Source: Ostrinia nubilalis
Lineage: Eukaryota; Arthropoda; Insecta; Lepidoptera; Crambidae
Direction: 5' to 3'
Length of the DNA: 64,000 nt
NCBI RefSeq assembly: GCF_963855985.1
Contig: NC_087111.1
Location: 8,561,001 to 8,625,000, forward strand
The notes under the pieces are model-generated. The model saw only the letters and a list, made by a program, of their open reading frames with translations, was not told the DNA's origin and did no database searches. The translations under genes and the position numbers were made by a program. Shown here one piece after another: positions 22,769 through 33,771 of the stretch (positions are counted from its first letter, which is position 1; the number at the start of each line of letters is the position of its first letter).

Positions 22769-23110
22769 TGCGGATGTTCGGAGTTTCTCTGCGTGATCTA
22801 ATCAGAAATGAGGAGATCCGCAGGAGAACCAAAGTGACCGACATAGCTCGCAGAGTTGCTAAAATCAAGTGGCAGTGGGCGGGGCACATAGCTCGCAGAG
22901 ACGATGGCCGTTGGGGCAGAAAAGTTCTCGAGTGGCGACCATGGGCTGGAAGACGTAGCGTGGGCAGGCCTCCTACTAGGTGGACCGACGATCTGGTGAA
23001 GGTCGCGGGAAGAGCCTGGATGCGAGCAGCGCAGGACCGTTCATTATGGAAAGCCTTGGAGGAGGCCTATGTCCAGCAGTGGACGTCATTCGACTGAAAC
23101 GAACGAACGA
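22769..23110 (+). pseudogene. 5'-truncated RTE-type LINE with 11 bp target duplication
   Basis: ACCTTCAGAAA is repeated at 22758-22768 and 23111-23121. The insert stays open for about 109 codons (22768-23097), giving FGVSLRDLIRNEEIRRRTKV, then WAGHIARRDDGRWGRKVLEW and VGRPPTRWTDDLVKVAGRAW, the C-terminal RTE signature. The tail is (AACG)3. The intact frame suggests youth, but it lacks the endonuclease and RT core. Confidence 0.9.
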
Positions 23111-23121
23111 ACCTTCAGAAA

Positions 23122-24070
23122 AGGATGTACAAATCTGGAAGACAATCAAATTAAGTATGAAAGTATGGACGGGTTACCTCCACCATATCGAATAACAAAT
23201 GATCGTAAATCAAATCGAACACGTAACAGATTTTTTTAATAAATAGCATGTTAATGATTTTGTTACGAAATAGGTTTTTTGATAAATTAGTATATTTAAT
23301 GTGAATTCTTCTCTGATAGATGGAAATCTACGTAGAAAAGCCTAGAAAAACACAAGATAAAGTAATATAAGTTATCAATCAAATCATTAGTTTACATCCG
23401 CTGTAGATGGGCATCCTCCAATTTTCTCAGTTAAACAAAGGCAATTATCGGGGAAAACCCATTGTGATAACAAAGGCCAGGTAGTCATTTCATTCATTGA
23501 AATAATTGACCTAGATCTAGAATTATATCGTTAACCAAATGCTCTCATTTATTTAGTTTTTAATTTCATTTCAATATAAGCGTTGACAAACTTAAAGCAC
23601 AAGGCATTATCTGTAAGTTAAACTTCGATAAACAGATGTAATAATAAAATTATGGAAAGCAAAGTAAAATATAACTTTTATATTTCTTGTAGCTAAGTTA
23701 ACTCGTCAAATGTGGCAGATTTTTTCTATATTCTACCAGTTTTCCCGGATTTTTATCGGGAGCTTTTTAGGTATTAGAATATTATTTTGTGAAGTTAAAA
23801 ATATCGATAAAAAATTTCGTTGGAGCATCACAAAGGCAGACCACAAGTTTTTAGTTTATTTTTCTCCGGTTTGAACGCGACATAATTAACTGAATTCATT
23901 TAAAACGATTGTTGACTTGTTGCATTCCATTACAGTGCAACTGGTGTGGAAATTGTAGTAAAAATGCAAGGTCTGATCAATGATTTATCTTTTCAAATTA
24001 ATTTAAATGTATACTTTATTTTGTAAAGGTACTTAGCAAGAAAATGTTCTAATTAACCTGTATTTTACTG
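23122..24070. other. AT-rich interval, nothing recognised
   Basis: No convincing gene, RNA or repeat boundary. Short frames lack domains. Confidence 0.5.
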
Positions 24071-24074
24071 AAAA

Positions 24075-24243
24075 AGACGCTGACAAAGGTCTGAGATTCT
24101 TTCGCCACTTCTCAGCACCAGACCATATTATGTTGTCCCGAAGTGGTGGTAGGGCAAGCTATATTTGGGACGTGTACACTTATGGGCACTAACGTGCCTT
24201 AGAAAGGGCCTATGTACTGAATAAACAATTTGAATTTGAACCC
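24075..24243 (+). repeat. LINE 3' end fragment (CR1/Daphne-like)
   Basis: CACTTCTCAGCACCAGACCA to CTATGTACTGAATAAACAAT and a TTTGAATTTGAA tail; the same family as 1520-1645 and 50290-50412. Confidence 0.6.
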
Positions 24244-24793
24244 CTCAGCCCTCATTTTCATGCGTGTCAAAGAAGCTCAAATCTAAGCCTCGGATTTGCG
24301 CCACGGTTAACTTTTATTGCGGGATGTCACGGGCTTCAAATTTTATCGATTTTGCAAGATATGCCCATACATTTGTCGTCCAAAAAAATCGATAAGATTT
24401 TATCATGGCGCGCATCGTAGCCCGGCTGGATTAAATTATAGGCTTTTGATTAGAAAAAAATAAATATCAAGACCAATCACAAGAAATAATCTTTAATCGA
24501 GAATGAATCGAGTTTTCAACGTTGTTTTGTTGACCTTTGAGGCGAACATTGTATATTATTTATAGATGCATTTATCGTAAATATTGCGTTGTTATTGTTT
24601 CCATTTTTTGTGTATTTGAAAACTTAATAAACAAGTTAAGGACGGGTCGCTGATGGAAGTATAGTTAACAATACCTTTACATGGTTTAAAAAAGTTGGTT
24701 TTGAACACGTTTCTTAGAATACGAATAGATTGAACAAAAAATGTAAATGATGATTATTTTACGTTGATGACTGTTCGCCTTGATAGTTAAGTT

Positions 24794-24859
24794 CTATTAA
24801 CAGTACAAAACTAACGAAATATTACTCGTAATATTTCGTTAGTTTTGTACTGTTAATAG
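24794..24859. repeat. perfect 66 bp palindrome
   Basis: 32-base arms (24794-24825 starting CTATTAACAGTACAAAACTA, and 24828-24859) are exact reverse complements with only TC between them. AT-rich. It could form a cruciform or an RNA hairpin. No flanking duplication is evident. Confidence 0.95.
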
Positions 24860-24877
24860 ATTAGAAAAAATTAAAAA

Positions 24878-24934
24878 TAAACACCGGTTATTGGTAAAGT
24901 TACAGACAAAGTAAGTTAGTGAAACTCAGCCTTA
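24878..24934. mobile_element. MITE fragment, GGCTGAGTTGCA family
   Basis: Only the right half remains: ACACCGGTTATTGGTAAAGT to AACTCAGCCTTA. Confidence 0.55.
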
Positions 24935-26598
24935 AATGTATTAATCTATTTGATATAATTTTTCCTCAACTGACTCACTTAACGACATAAATAATCGATC
25001 TTACATTATCGAGAAAGTAGCGTATCGAGTACAGAATCGATACAAATGTCAATGTCATCGGATCTAAATTTGGATTTTAGACTTAAGTTTAGACTGGTTT
25101 ACCTTGCTTAAACTTAAGAATTGTGAAACGACGTTGATTTTGACAAAGTTGAATAAATATCTTACTAGTTTCTGCCCACGACCTAGTCCAGACTATTTTT
25201 GGGTATAGACTATAGATTGTTTCATCTATAAGACGCGCCCCACTACTTTTTGGTCAAGAGAGGCGCGGGGTGTGGGAAGTTTGATCCGAGCAATCCGAGC
25301 GGCATTATTGTAGTGCGTGTGCACTCATGGATGACTTAGCGTGTACCGATAACACTCAAACATTAGCGGAAGAATGGTGGGGCGCGTCTTCGTGGATGAA
25401 ACGATCATACAGGGTGTTAGGTAAATGGGTATATGAGCCGACACTAGCCCATGTTAACATGGGCATATAAATGGTATGGTGAAGTCAGAAAATTGATATC
25501 TTCATTTTAATTATTTTAATTTTCATACAAATCGGATTTCATAAAATTTATTTTGTATGAAAATTAAAAAAAATAAAATGACATCAAAGGACAATGTTCG
25601 TTCTCCATACATTGTTCGCCTAAGAACCAACAATTTTGACATATTACTACCCGAAAGCGAAATAATACGATTCTGTGTGTAAGAACAATGATTCCTGATG
25701 GACACTTGCCATAAAATTAATGATTAAGAATATTAAATCACAGCGATTTTATAATATGTCGTTTATGACAACATGGCGTCTAATGTATTGTGTGAATGTA
25801 TGAACACCGATTCGCGAAAAATGTTTTGTATTGTCGTCACGCCGAGTCGCAGCCAAATAGTATAAAATAATAAAACAAGTTTTAGAAATACAACTTGGCA
25901 TTCCACTTTTATAATATGCCCACATATTGCACGTAAATAAACAACATGAATCGTAGGTTGTTTCCACCCTTGTCATCTGACACATGAAATAAACTCCTAT
26001 TGTATTATAGATATCGAAGCCGAATCGTATATAATAATAGAATGGGTTTTGGAGATCACTCGGGGTTCCACTTTTATAAAATACCTACATATTGCATAAA
26101 AATAACACGAATCATGAGTTTTCTTTTCACCATTTACATCTGACACGAGATAACAAACTCATATCTCCATGACTACCGTCGTAGTCTATGCCAAAGACTA
26201 CAATATTTTAAGCAAGAAGTTTCAAACCTTAGCGGCTACAGTAACCCCTGGGCCACATACATCGTGATAACATTCGGTCGACACCGGAACGAAGTCTTGC
26301 GATTATGCAAAAAAGCACCGTATTCTAGTGCAGCTATATCACGTTCAACCGGGGTTTTAATTCGATTAAAGTCCTGACTAAAGACTGGAAGAAAATACGC
26401 CGCATTGTATGAGCACTTCGTGTTCGTTAAAGCGGCTTCAGATCTAGAGCCTACATAGTTTTCTTTCCAATAATATCCGCAAGTAGCGCTGCATGATCTT
26501 TACAACAAAAACGGCAATAGTTATTAAGGTGCCAAAATTATATGATTACTTTGGCACGGTATTATACACGTTCGAAGATTTGTCATTTTCATTCATTT

Positions 26599-26790
26599 CA
26601 TCATCATCATCATCATTTCAGCCACAGGACGTCCACTACTGAACATAGGCCTCCCCCAATGACTTCCACATCGCACGGTTGGTATCCGGCCTGCGTCCTC
26701 GGTATCCTTATCCGGCGGCCTGCATCCAGCGCCTTCCCGCTACCTTTATCAGGTCGTCGGTCCACCTTGTGGGTGTACGTCCCACGCTGC
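26599..26790 (-). mobile_element. RTE-type LINE 3' end with internal duplication
   Basis: A CATCATCATCATCAT tail precedes the RTE 3' coding end on the minus strand. A roughly 35 bp piece around GGCCTGCrTCC is duplicated (about 26686-26723). ATG-tail subfamily. Confidence 0.75.
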
Positions 26791-27163
26791 GTTTTCATTC
26801 ATTTATTATTTTCTTAAAGTGCCGGAAAAAAAATAGTTTCTAGCTGTCCCAGCAACTTAGTCAATAAAAAGTTGTCTTGTCTTATCTTTAAAATCGTAAT
26901 ATTAATTTCTGAACGTATCCTGTTTGATATTATTTGACATAGCTGGCTCGGCGAATTTCGGCAAATTAATTTTGACATTGCAGAATATGACTTTTGAAAG
27001 GTTCATCATAGAATTCGGCGGGGATATCCTCACGGAGTAAGTTCGAAAAATGGCGGAACAAGATCTTATAATAATGCAAGGCCGAAGCTGTAACGCGCGT
27101 GCTCCTACGTGTAATCCGAGTATACAATAAATAGTAATGTCTGGTAAATAGTGGTAATACGTA

Positions 27164-27420
27164 TCGTTCGTTCGTTCGTTTCAGCCGAAAAGACGTCCAC
27201 TGCTGGACAAAGGCCTCCCCCAAGGATTTCCACGAAGACCGATCCTGCACCGCTCGCATACAGGCACCTCCCGCGACCTTCACCAGATCGTCGGTCCACC
27301 TAGTGGGAGGCCTGCCCACGCTACGTCTTTCGGCTCGTGGTCGCCACTCAAGAACTTTCCTGCCCCAGTGGCCATCAGCTCTACGAGCTATGTGCCCCGC
27401 CCCGTCTATGTCTATATGCG
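27164..27420 (-). pseudogene. RTE-type LINE 3' end, AACG-tail subfamily
   Basis: Tail GTTCGTTCGTTCGTTTCAGC, then the minus-strand coding end with MGRPPTRWTDDLVKVAGGAC. Truncated and frame-broken upstream. Confidence 0.8.
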
Positions 27421-28662
27421 CTACGATTACAGGGTATCATTTTGCATAGTCGCAAGACTTCACTCCGCTGCTGTCAAATCAATGTCGCATAATGTTATCG
27501 CAATGTGTGTGGCCCTTGGCCAAATCACAGAAGCCTATGCGAAGAAAGAGCACTTGAATGACAATGAAAATCAGGGTTACCATTTTATAAGATCTACTCA
27601 CTATTGAGGGTAACAAAGTAACATTAATAATCTAGCGATTAATTACATTTATTACCTATACGAGAAAGTAAAGCAACATGCGGTTTTATTTTAATTTGTA
27701 AAATATTTGTAACAGTTTGTTCTAAGTTTAGTTTTACAACAGTATTGCTGTTTCAGCTTTCACTGTGAAGCTTTGGGAAAATAAATAAATAGAAAAAATA
27801 TTAACATAAATATTTATTTAAGTTTTTATGTTCATTATCATAATATACCAATTTAAGTTACACTGTGTGACAGTCTTTGACACTAAACAAACTCTTCAGC
27901 TTAATAATACCTACCTACAGGGCGTTTTTATAGTTACTCTTGCTGATGAAACAAGAAGGGTTGATTCTACTACTGAAATACAACTACTTTTCTTACAGGA
28001 CCAATATCAAATTCTCAAAAAAATTCACATCCTCGTGATGGTGATAATTTCTATGGAGAGGTTTTTTTTTATATTCGGTCTCTTGGGATAAGTTATTCCA
28101 TTTGAGCAGTAGAATTAATCCTTTTTATTTGATCACATATAAAAATAACACAAGTGTTTAGGAAAACTCCTTCTTTGGTATGGTATCACCACGGAGTTAT
28201 AATGGCGGCAACTCTGTATCACTGACTTGTAACTTTCAAACAGTATGAATAATAAGGGCACCACATTGGTTTTCTTTCTGAAAAAAGGCTTTCACTTTTA
28301 GTACTAACCCTTTAGCACTATTTCATTGAATATAAAAATACAATAAACGCACAGAAGACTGAAATTGAGTCAACTGACGTGACATTTATAATTTGTTGAC
28401 ATTATGACAGTTTGACAAGACTAGGGATTGAAAAAGTTTTAATTGAAAAAGTAAAATGACAATTTATTAAAACGATTCACAAGGATATAATCGATTAAAA
28501 ATATTTATAAAATGTTCTGATACTTGCCTGTAGCGATTATCCAATCCTGGTTTCTACTGAAAAACTACCTCGTGGCAAGATTTTAATAAAATAATAAAAT
28601 CTTTATCTTCTCTTTCACAATCTATAAAAGTTCATTTGGTCTATTATTATACATGTGCTATG

Positions 28663-28851
28663 AATGAGGGTTTTCGCGATTGAAAAATCCGCGAGATGGC
28701 AATACGTAGACTCGAGGTCCAAATGCTGCATGATTGGTGGATTTTGACATATCTGTCAATGTCATGTCAAAAATAACCAATCATGCAGCATTTGGACCTC
28801 ACGTCTACGTATTGCCATCTGGCGGATTTTTCAATCGCGAAAACCCTCATT
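28663..28851. mobile_element. palindromic MITE with about 75 bp arms
   Basis: AATGAGGGTTTTCGCGATTG starts the left arm, and its reverse complement ends the right arm. The arms run to TGCTGCATGATTGGT around a roughly 40 bp loop. Differences are few. Non-coding. Nested in the 4.1 kb TIR element. Confidence 0.85.
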
Positions 28852-29867
28852 GGCATAGATTATGAGAGACTGGCAACTATACTAGGTTGATATATGTTTC
28901 TCTCACTTCAACTGGCATTGGATTCAACATCGGATTCTGACACTTTTACAGTTATGATACCATGAATATCAGTTTATGGTCCTAATTATTTTTATTTTAT
29001 TTACGACCTTCGACCAGTTGGACACTTTAGATAGTTTCTTGTAATAGTGTCAATATCTTTTTAGCTTTTAACGCAAATCTAGTCTTCAAAGCAGTTTAAT
29101 CGATTTATTTTATTTTCAAAATCGATATTTTATTGTCTATGATGGCCGCAGGAACATCACTATACATGGACTCCCAGCAATAAAGTACGGTAATGCCTCG
29201 TACAGATTTTATCGGCAAAAATTATGGAACTTGATAGGTTTTAGACCATGCCACGCACCAAAACGTCCGGAAGTTGTAATAGTATTATAGAATAAACGTT
29301 AAAAGACTTATTTATTTAATTTTTCAATGCTTAAGTGTCCATTAGAATGAAAGGGTGCTTAATGTATTAAAAAAATTAGAAAATAATTATGATGGGTTAA
29401 TGTTTTTGGGCGGTTTTTAGGCGATTTCTGACAATGTCCTTTCTGACTTCACCATACCATTTATATGACCATGTTAACATGGGCTAGTGCCGGCTCATAT
29501 ACCCATTTACCTAACACCCTGTATAAAGTAGGTTGACCTAAAATAAAGCCCGATTTCAAAAATATGTTTAATGTGTGACGGGGGCACGGTAAGCCGTTTA
29601 GTGTCAGTTTTACAAATTTTTAGGTCATTTCAAACGTATTGCATAACCCATTAAATATGTAGTGAAACTTTAAATTCTGTATAATTACAGTGGCGCTTAT
29701 TTAATCTTTCCGGACTGTTGCTAATTAGAATTTAATTAGGATATACATTATTATGTAAGTTAATTGGTGTGGTTTACTTATATTACTGTCGTTTGGAGAC
29801 GAGAAATGAGTGATAATGGTTCGGGTAGTTACCGTATTATGAAATTACGCTTTTTAAAACGATCTCG

Positions 29868-29985
29868 GTGGACCGACGATCTACTTTAGCGGGAAGCATC
29901 TGGATGCGGGCAGCGTAGGACCGGGCTTTGTGGCAATCCTTAAAAGGGAGGCCTTAGTCCAGCTCTGGGCGTCTTTTGAAATTAA
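29868..29985 (+). mobile_element. RTE-type LINE fragment, degenerate
   Basis: CGGTGGACCGACGATCTACT, GCATCTGGATGCGGGCAGCG and GGAGGCCTTAGTCCAGC match the RTE 3' end with deletions. Confidence 0.6.
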
Positions 29986-30061
29986 GCCGCCGTGCTAAGA
30001 AATTACCTGGCTTTACACAAAGAAAACGTGACAATATCTAGAGGGTTACCGACGTTACCGT

Positions 30062-30140
30062 AGTCTCCGTAGCTTAGTGGTCAGAGCAGTCACCTGGCAA
30101 GTGAAAGGTCGCGGGTTCATGTCTCGCCGGAGGCATTTAT
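30062..30140 (+). other. tRNA-like sequence, GGC at anticodon position
   Basis: Acceptor GTCTCCG pairs with CGGAGGC. The D arm TAGCTTAGTGG, the anticodon-region CTGGCAA loop and a T-arm-like GCGGGTTCATG are present. Same architecture as 8742-8815 and 61343-61415 but without clear TIRs. Probably a tRNA-derived repeat and not a working tRNA gene. Confidence 0.5.
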
Positions 30141-30210
30141 GTTGTGGAACGATGTAAATTTTAACCAGCAATGGATAGTAAAATGCGATTTAATGTTTTG
30201 AGTTTTTAGC

Positions 30211-30315
30211 ATTATCATCATCATCATCATCATTTCAGCCATAGGATGTTCACTGCTGAACATAGGCCTCCCCTCCCCCAATGCTTTCCATGTTGATCGA
30301 TTGGTAGCGGCTTTA
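30211..30315 (-). mobile_element. RTE-type LINE 3' tail
   Basis: ATCATCATCATCATCATCAT tail plus GCCATAGGATGTTCACTGCT; a short 5'-truncated copy. Confidence 0.7.
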
Positions 30316-30369
30316 TTATCGATTTTAGCATTAGTAACATTATAATTACCTATACGAGTATTCAGTCAA

Positions 30370-30461
30370 CACGTCAACGCGTGTTCCGCGGAATACAATC
30401 TTTTTGTGACTAACAAAATATAGATAGACCTACGCGGGCGAAGCAACGGGAAAAATCTAGT
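30370..30461 (+). mobile_element. Helitron 3' end fragment
   Basis: Ends CTACGCGGGCGAAGCAACGG, then AAAAATCTAG|T; only the 3' half of a Lep1-like Helitron remains. Confidence 0.5.
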
Positions 30462-31019
30462 TCGTAATAACTTTTCACAAACAAAATTTTGCACACTTTG
30501 TCATGTTTATAATAAAAAAACATAAAATATGCTATTGAATTATTATACCTACCTATTCTATCGTGATACCAACTTTGGTAAAAGTTAGTACAGAATTTTC
30601 TTTGAAAGCGTCCGAAAGTGGTCATTAATTTTTACAACCACAACATTGGTGTCACAAAGTAACCACTGATTTAGGTTATCTTCCTTTAAACACGATTAAA
30701 TATTGACGTCACAACACATAAGTAAAAGTACTTCGCCTTGAGAAAAAGTACTTACTTCCTGTGACATTTTTTAGCATCCTATTTATTATAAAGGTCCTTT
30801 CGTGGCTACTTTTTTGCATCCTATTCGTAAAGGTCAACGACTCGTGGGAATTACCTTAAAGTTATTTTTCAAGTCACGTACAAAACGACTCGTTTAGATG
30901 AGTTAGGATAATCGTGTTTTGTTTGACCGACGCCCGCGCAGCATCTGATTTAGTTTATTTAACAACAAAAATCAGCGGTACAAAAGAGGAGCTTAATTAA
31001 TGCCATGTATAGCATATTA

Positions 31020-31098
31020 TTGTTTTTTTTAATCCACAACGAGGAAGCTCTTGGCCTGTATTTCACCTGATGGTAAGTGATGATCAGGCCGAAGGGAT
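31020..31098 (+). repeat. SINE-like fragment
   Basis: T-run followed by AATCCACAACGAGGAAGCTC and TGATGGTAAGTGATGATCAG; inverted sister at 15133-15215. Confidence 0.5.
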
Positions 31099-31341
31099 TT
31101 GAAGTTGCAAAAACACACTTAGTTTACATACACACACATAAGGTGCTAGTATTTAGCTTTATATGCTGCCTAGTTCGCTCTTGCTGTACCTAATGTAATG
31201 ATTGTTATTTTTGCTGACTAGACATAATCTTTATTCAACTTTTTACATTATTTCATCACGCTTAAATAATCGAACTTATGTTACACAAGAATTATGTTAG
31301 ACAATATTGGGTCCACTGCGTTCATGGTTCCGCACCATACC

Positions 31342-31468
31342 ATTCATCATCATCATCATCATCTCAGCCATAGGACGTCCACTGTTGAACATAGGCCTCC
31401 CCCAATGCTTTCCATGTTGCCCGGTTGGTAGCGGCCTGCGTCCAGCGCCTTCCTGCTACCTTTATGAT
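31342..31468 (-). mobile_element. RTE-type LINE 3' end, ATG-tail subfamily
   Basis: CATCATCATCATCATCATCT then CAGCCATAGGACGTCCACTG to GCTACCTTTATGA; 5'-truncated. Confidence 0.75.
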
Positions 31469-31562
31469 CACCGCACTATTAAATGAGGTTAAAACTAGTT
31501 AAGCATAGTTTAAATTCCTTTTCAAGAGTAAGCCTATATGGTGTGATATTTAAACAGTAGTT

Positions 31563-31914
31563 AGCACTAGTCAAACTTTGTTACTAAAGGCATAAAATTA
31601 ACAAATAATATACTACCTTAAGTACTACCACAGGTACTACTTAAAGTCAAAATAAACCATTGTTTAATAAACGTAAACCTGACTTAAACGTAAACGTACC
31701 TGATAAAGGTATCAGGAAGGGCGCTGGATGCAGACCGCTACCAACCGTGCGAAGTGGAAGTCATTAGGGGAGGCCTATGTTCAGCAGTGGACGTCCTGTG
31801 GCTGAAATGATTATGATGATAATAGCACTAGTCAAACTTTGTTACTAAAGGCACAAAATTAACAAAATAATATACTACCTTAAGTAGGTACCACTTAAAG
31901 TCAAAATAACCTAT
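31563..31914. repeat. roughly 93 bp direct duplication enclosing an RTE copy
   Basis: A block beginning AGCACTAGTCAAACTTTGTT occurs at about 31563-31657 and 31826-31914. Both copies run to ACTTAAAGTCAAAATAA with small differences. Between them lies the + strand RTE piece at 31700-31822. Confidence 0.75.
31700..31822 (+). mobile_element. RTE-type LINE 3' end
   Basis: GATAAAGGTATCAGGAAGGG to GGACGTCCTGTGGCTGAAAT and a GATTATGATGAT tail; opposite orientation to the copy at 31342-31468. Confidence 0.7.
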
Positions 31915-32279
31915 AGTAAATGTATCTATTTTAGTTTACAACGGATTAATAAACTGGGCCTAAGTCCTAACCGGCGAACTCTGCCCTCACCATTAAATTG
32001 GTCGTACATCCGTAATCCGCGGCATTACTAAGCTCTATTAGGTACCAAGTTTAGTCTAGACTTAACTACACTGAAGTTTAACTTCATTTATTGGCTAACA
32101 CGAAATCCCGCTTAGTTGAGCGGGATTTAGAGTTAGAAGGTGTTCCTTTGTAAAAGTTAGATCTGTACCTAGAATACGTCTTTGTGTTGGCAATATTTTA
32201 TCACTGTATAAACTTTAGTATATGTTTAAACTCGCTCGAACCATGATAGTAAATTTCTTAAGAATAATCTTCTTCTACT

Positions 32280-32430
32280 TCTAATACCATAACTGAACTA
32301 ATTCTAATACCATAACTAACTAATTTACCTATGCCATATGGCAATAATCATCTTCTAATACCATAACTAACTAATTTACCTATGCCATATGGTAATAATC
32401 ATCTTCTAATACCATCTAACTAATTTACGG
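32280..32430. repeat. 51 bp tandem repeat with TATGCCATATGG
   Basis: About two and a half units containing CTTCTAATACCATAACTAAC and TTTACCTATGCCATATGG. The latter half-site also forms the palindrome at 38682-38713, on the far side of the LTR element. Confidence 0.7.
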
Positions 32431-32700
32431 GACAATATTATTTGATCCTCTAAAAACTAATTGATCTTTTTTGTATGTGCACTTTTAAAAATAAATGATG
32501 TTTTTTATTATATTTTATCTTTTTATTAATTATTGGGTCTATATTAGTTGATCTACGGATAAATTATGAATGATCTTCATTAAAGGTAACATAATATTTA
32601 TGTTTAGTATACTCTTTTAATATTTGGTAAACAAAAATAATATTTGATCCTCTTTTTTAGTTATTGATCTTTAATTTTGTTAATTTGATGATTTTTATAT

Positions 32701-33771
32701 TGTAAGAGGGCGCCACGTTGGGACGCCCAATTTGTAGGAGGGCGCCGCGTTTGGTCGCCCTATTTATAGGAGGGGGGAACCTAACTTACAGAGAGAAATG
32801 ACCAAAACCAGTTTTATAGGGCTTTATCTCGTGTTTATTGCCAATCAACCTATAATTAAATTACACGAACACAGCAGACAACCTCTCAATTACGGAGCTA
32901 TTAGTCGATACAAACAAATTATCACAGTAAAGTTAGGATCGGCATGTACATATGAACAATTCTTAATGACAAACAATACTAATTGCATTGACCAATTAAA
33001 TATTCAAAGCGAAACATGAGGATCGGTATATGCATTTGGGCCGGATCCAATAGTGTACCATACAATTGTATTTACTTGATAAACTTTATTACAAAAGCGT
33101 GAGTAATTCAATTAGAACACAAAACAAGGATCGGTTTATGCATATGATCTAAACTTAATTGAAAACTAAACAATTGCGTCTAATTAATAAAGTTCATAAC
33201 AAAAGCATGTGCAAAGCATAAAACTAGGATCGGCGTATGCATTAGGGCCATATTTAGTACAATAGCATTCACTTAATAAATTATAGCAAGAAGCGTGAAT
33301 AATTATCTAAGTCATAAAACCAGGATTGGATTATGCATTTGAGCTAAGCATGAATGTAAACAATGAGCAAATTCTAATTAGCGTAATTAACTTAGCTACT
33401 ACAAGACAACAGTTACTATTTCTATTAACAATCTAGCAGGCACGGGAAGCGTGCATGGGACGATACAACGCGATGTCCAGTCAGTTCCGTGTTACGGAAG
33501 CAGACCTTACCATCGCGGTGTGTGCGAGTTCAATCCGGCGGGCGCATCGTGTTCCGTGGTACGGAAGCGCGGAGCGTTGCGGACGAACTGACTGCTAGGC
33601 CGGCTCGCACGCCTTTTATAGCCAGCCGATGAGCGCGTGTGACGTACGCGGCGGCGTGCGGGGTCTCGGGGCAGGGTAAACCGGCTGCGCGCGCGCGTAG
33701 ATCTCGCTGTGACGTAGTGGCCGGCTCGGCGCTGGTCGCTCGAAGTAAATAAAAGGGCGCGCCGTGTTACA
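32701..33771. repeat. left LTR, 1071 bp
   Basis: Begins TGTAAGAGGGCGCC with two or three 31 bp GC-rich repeats, then an AT-rich body carrying a motif GGATCGG(n)TATGCAT four to five times, spaced about 100 bp. The GC-rich 3' part has a TATA-like TTTTATA (33614-33620), TGACGTA twice (33650 and 33711), a poly(A) signal AATAAA (33748-33753), and ends GTGTTACA. A 73-codon frame (32798-33019) lies in both LTRs, with no known domain. Confidence 0.9.

Larger units (their letters stand above)
25410..29521. mobile_element. 4.1 kb TIR element, CAGGGTGTTAGG ends, TA target
   Basis: Terminal inverted repeats of about 85 bp (CAGGGTGTTAGGTAAATGGG inward to GGTATGGTGAAGTCAGAAA) match with about two differences. 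TA lies at 25408-25409 and 29522-29523. No transposase frame is left; the inside holds RTE copies (26599-26790, 27164-27420) and a palindromic MITE (28663-28851). It is either a decayed DNA transposon or a non-autonomous element enlarged by nested insertions. The element at 40489-41343 has similar CAGGGTG tips. Confidence 0.8.
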
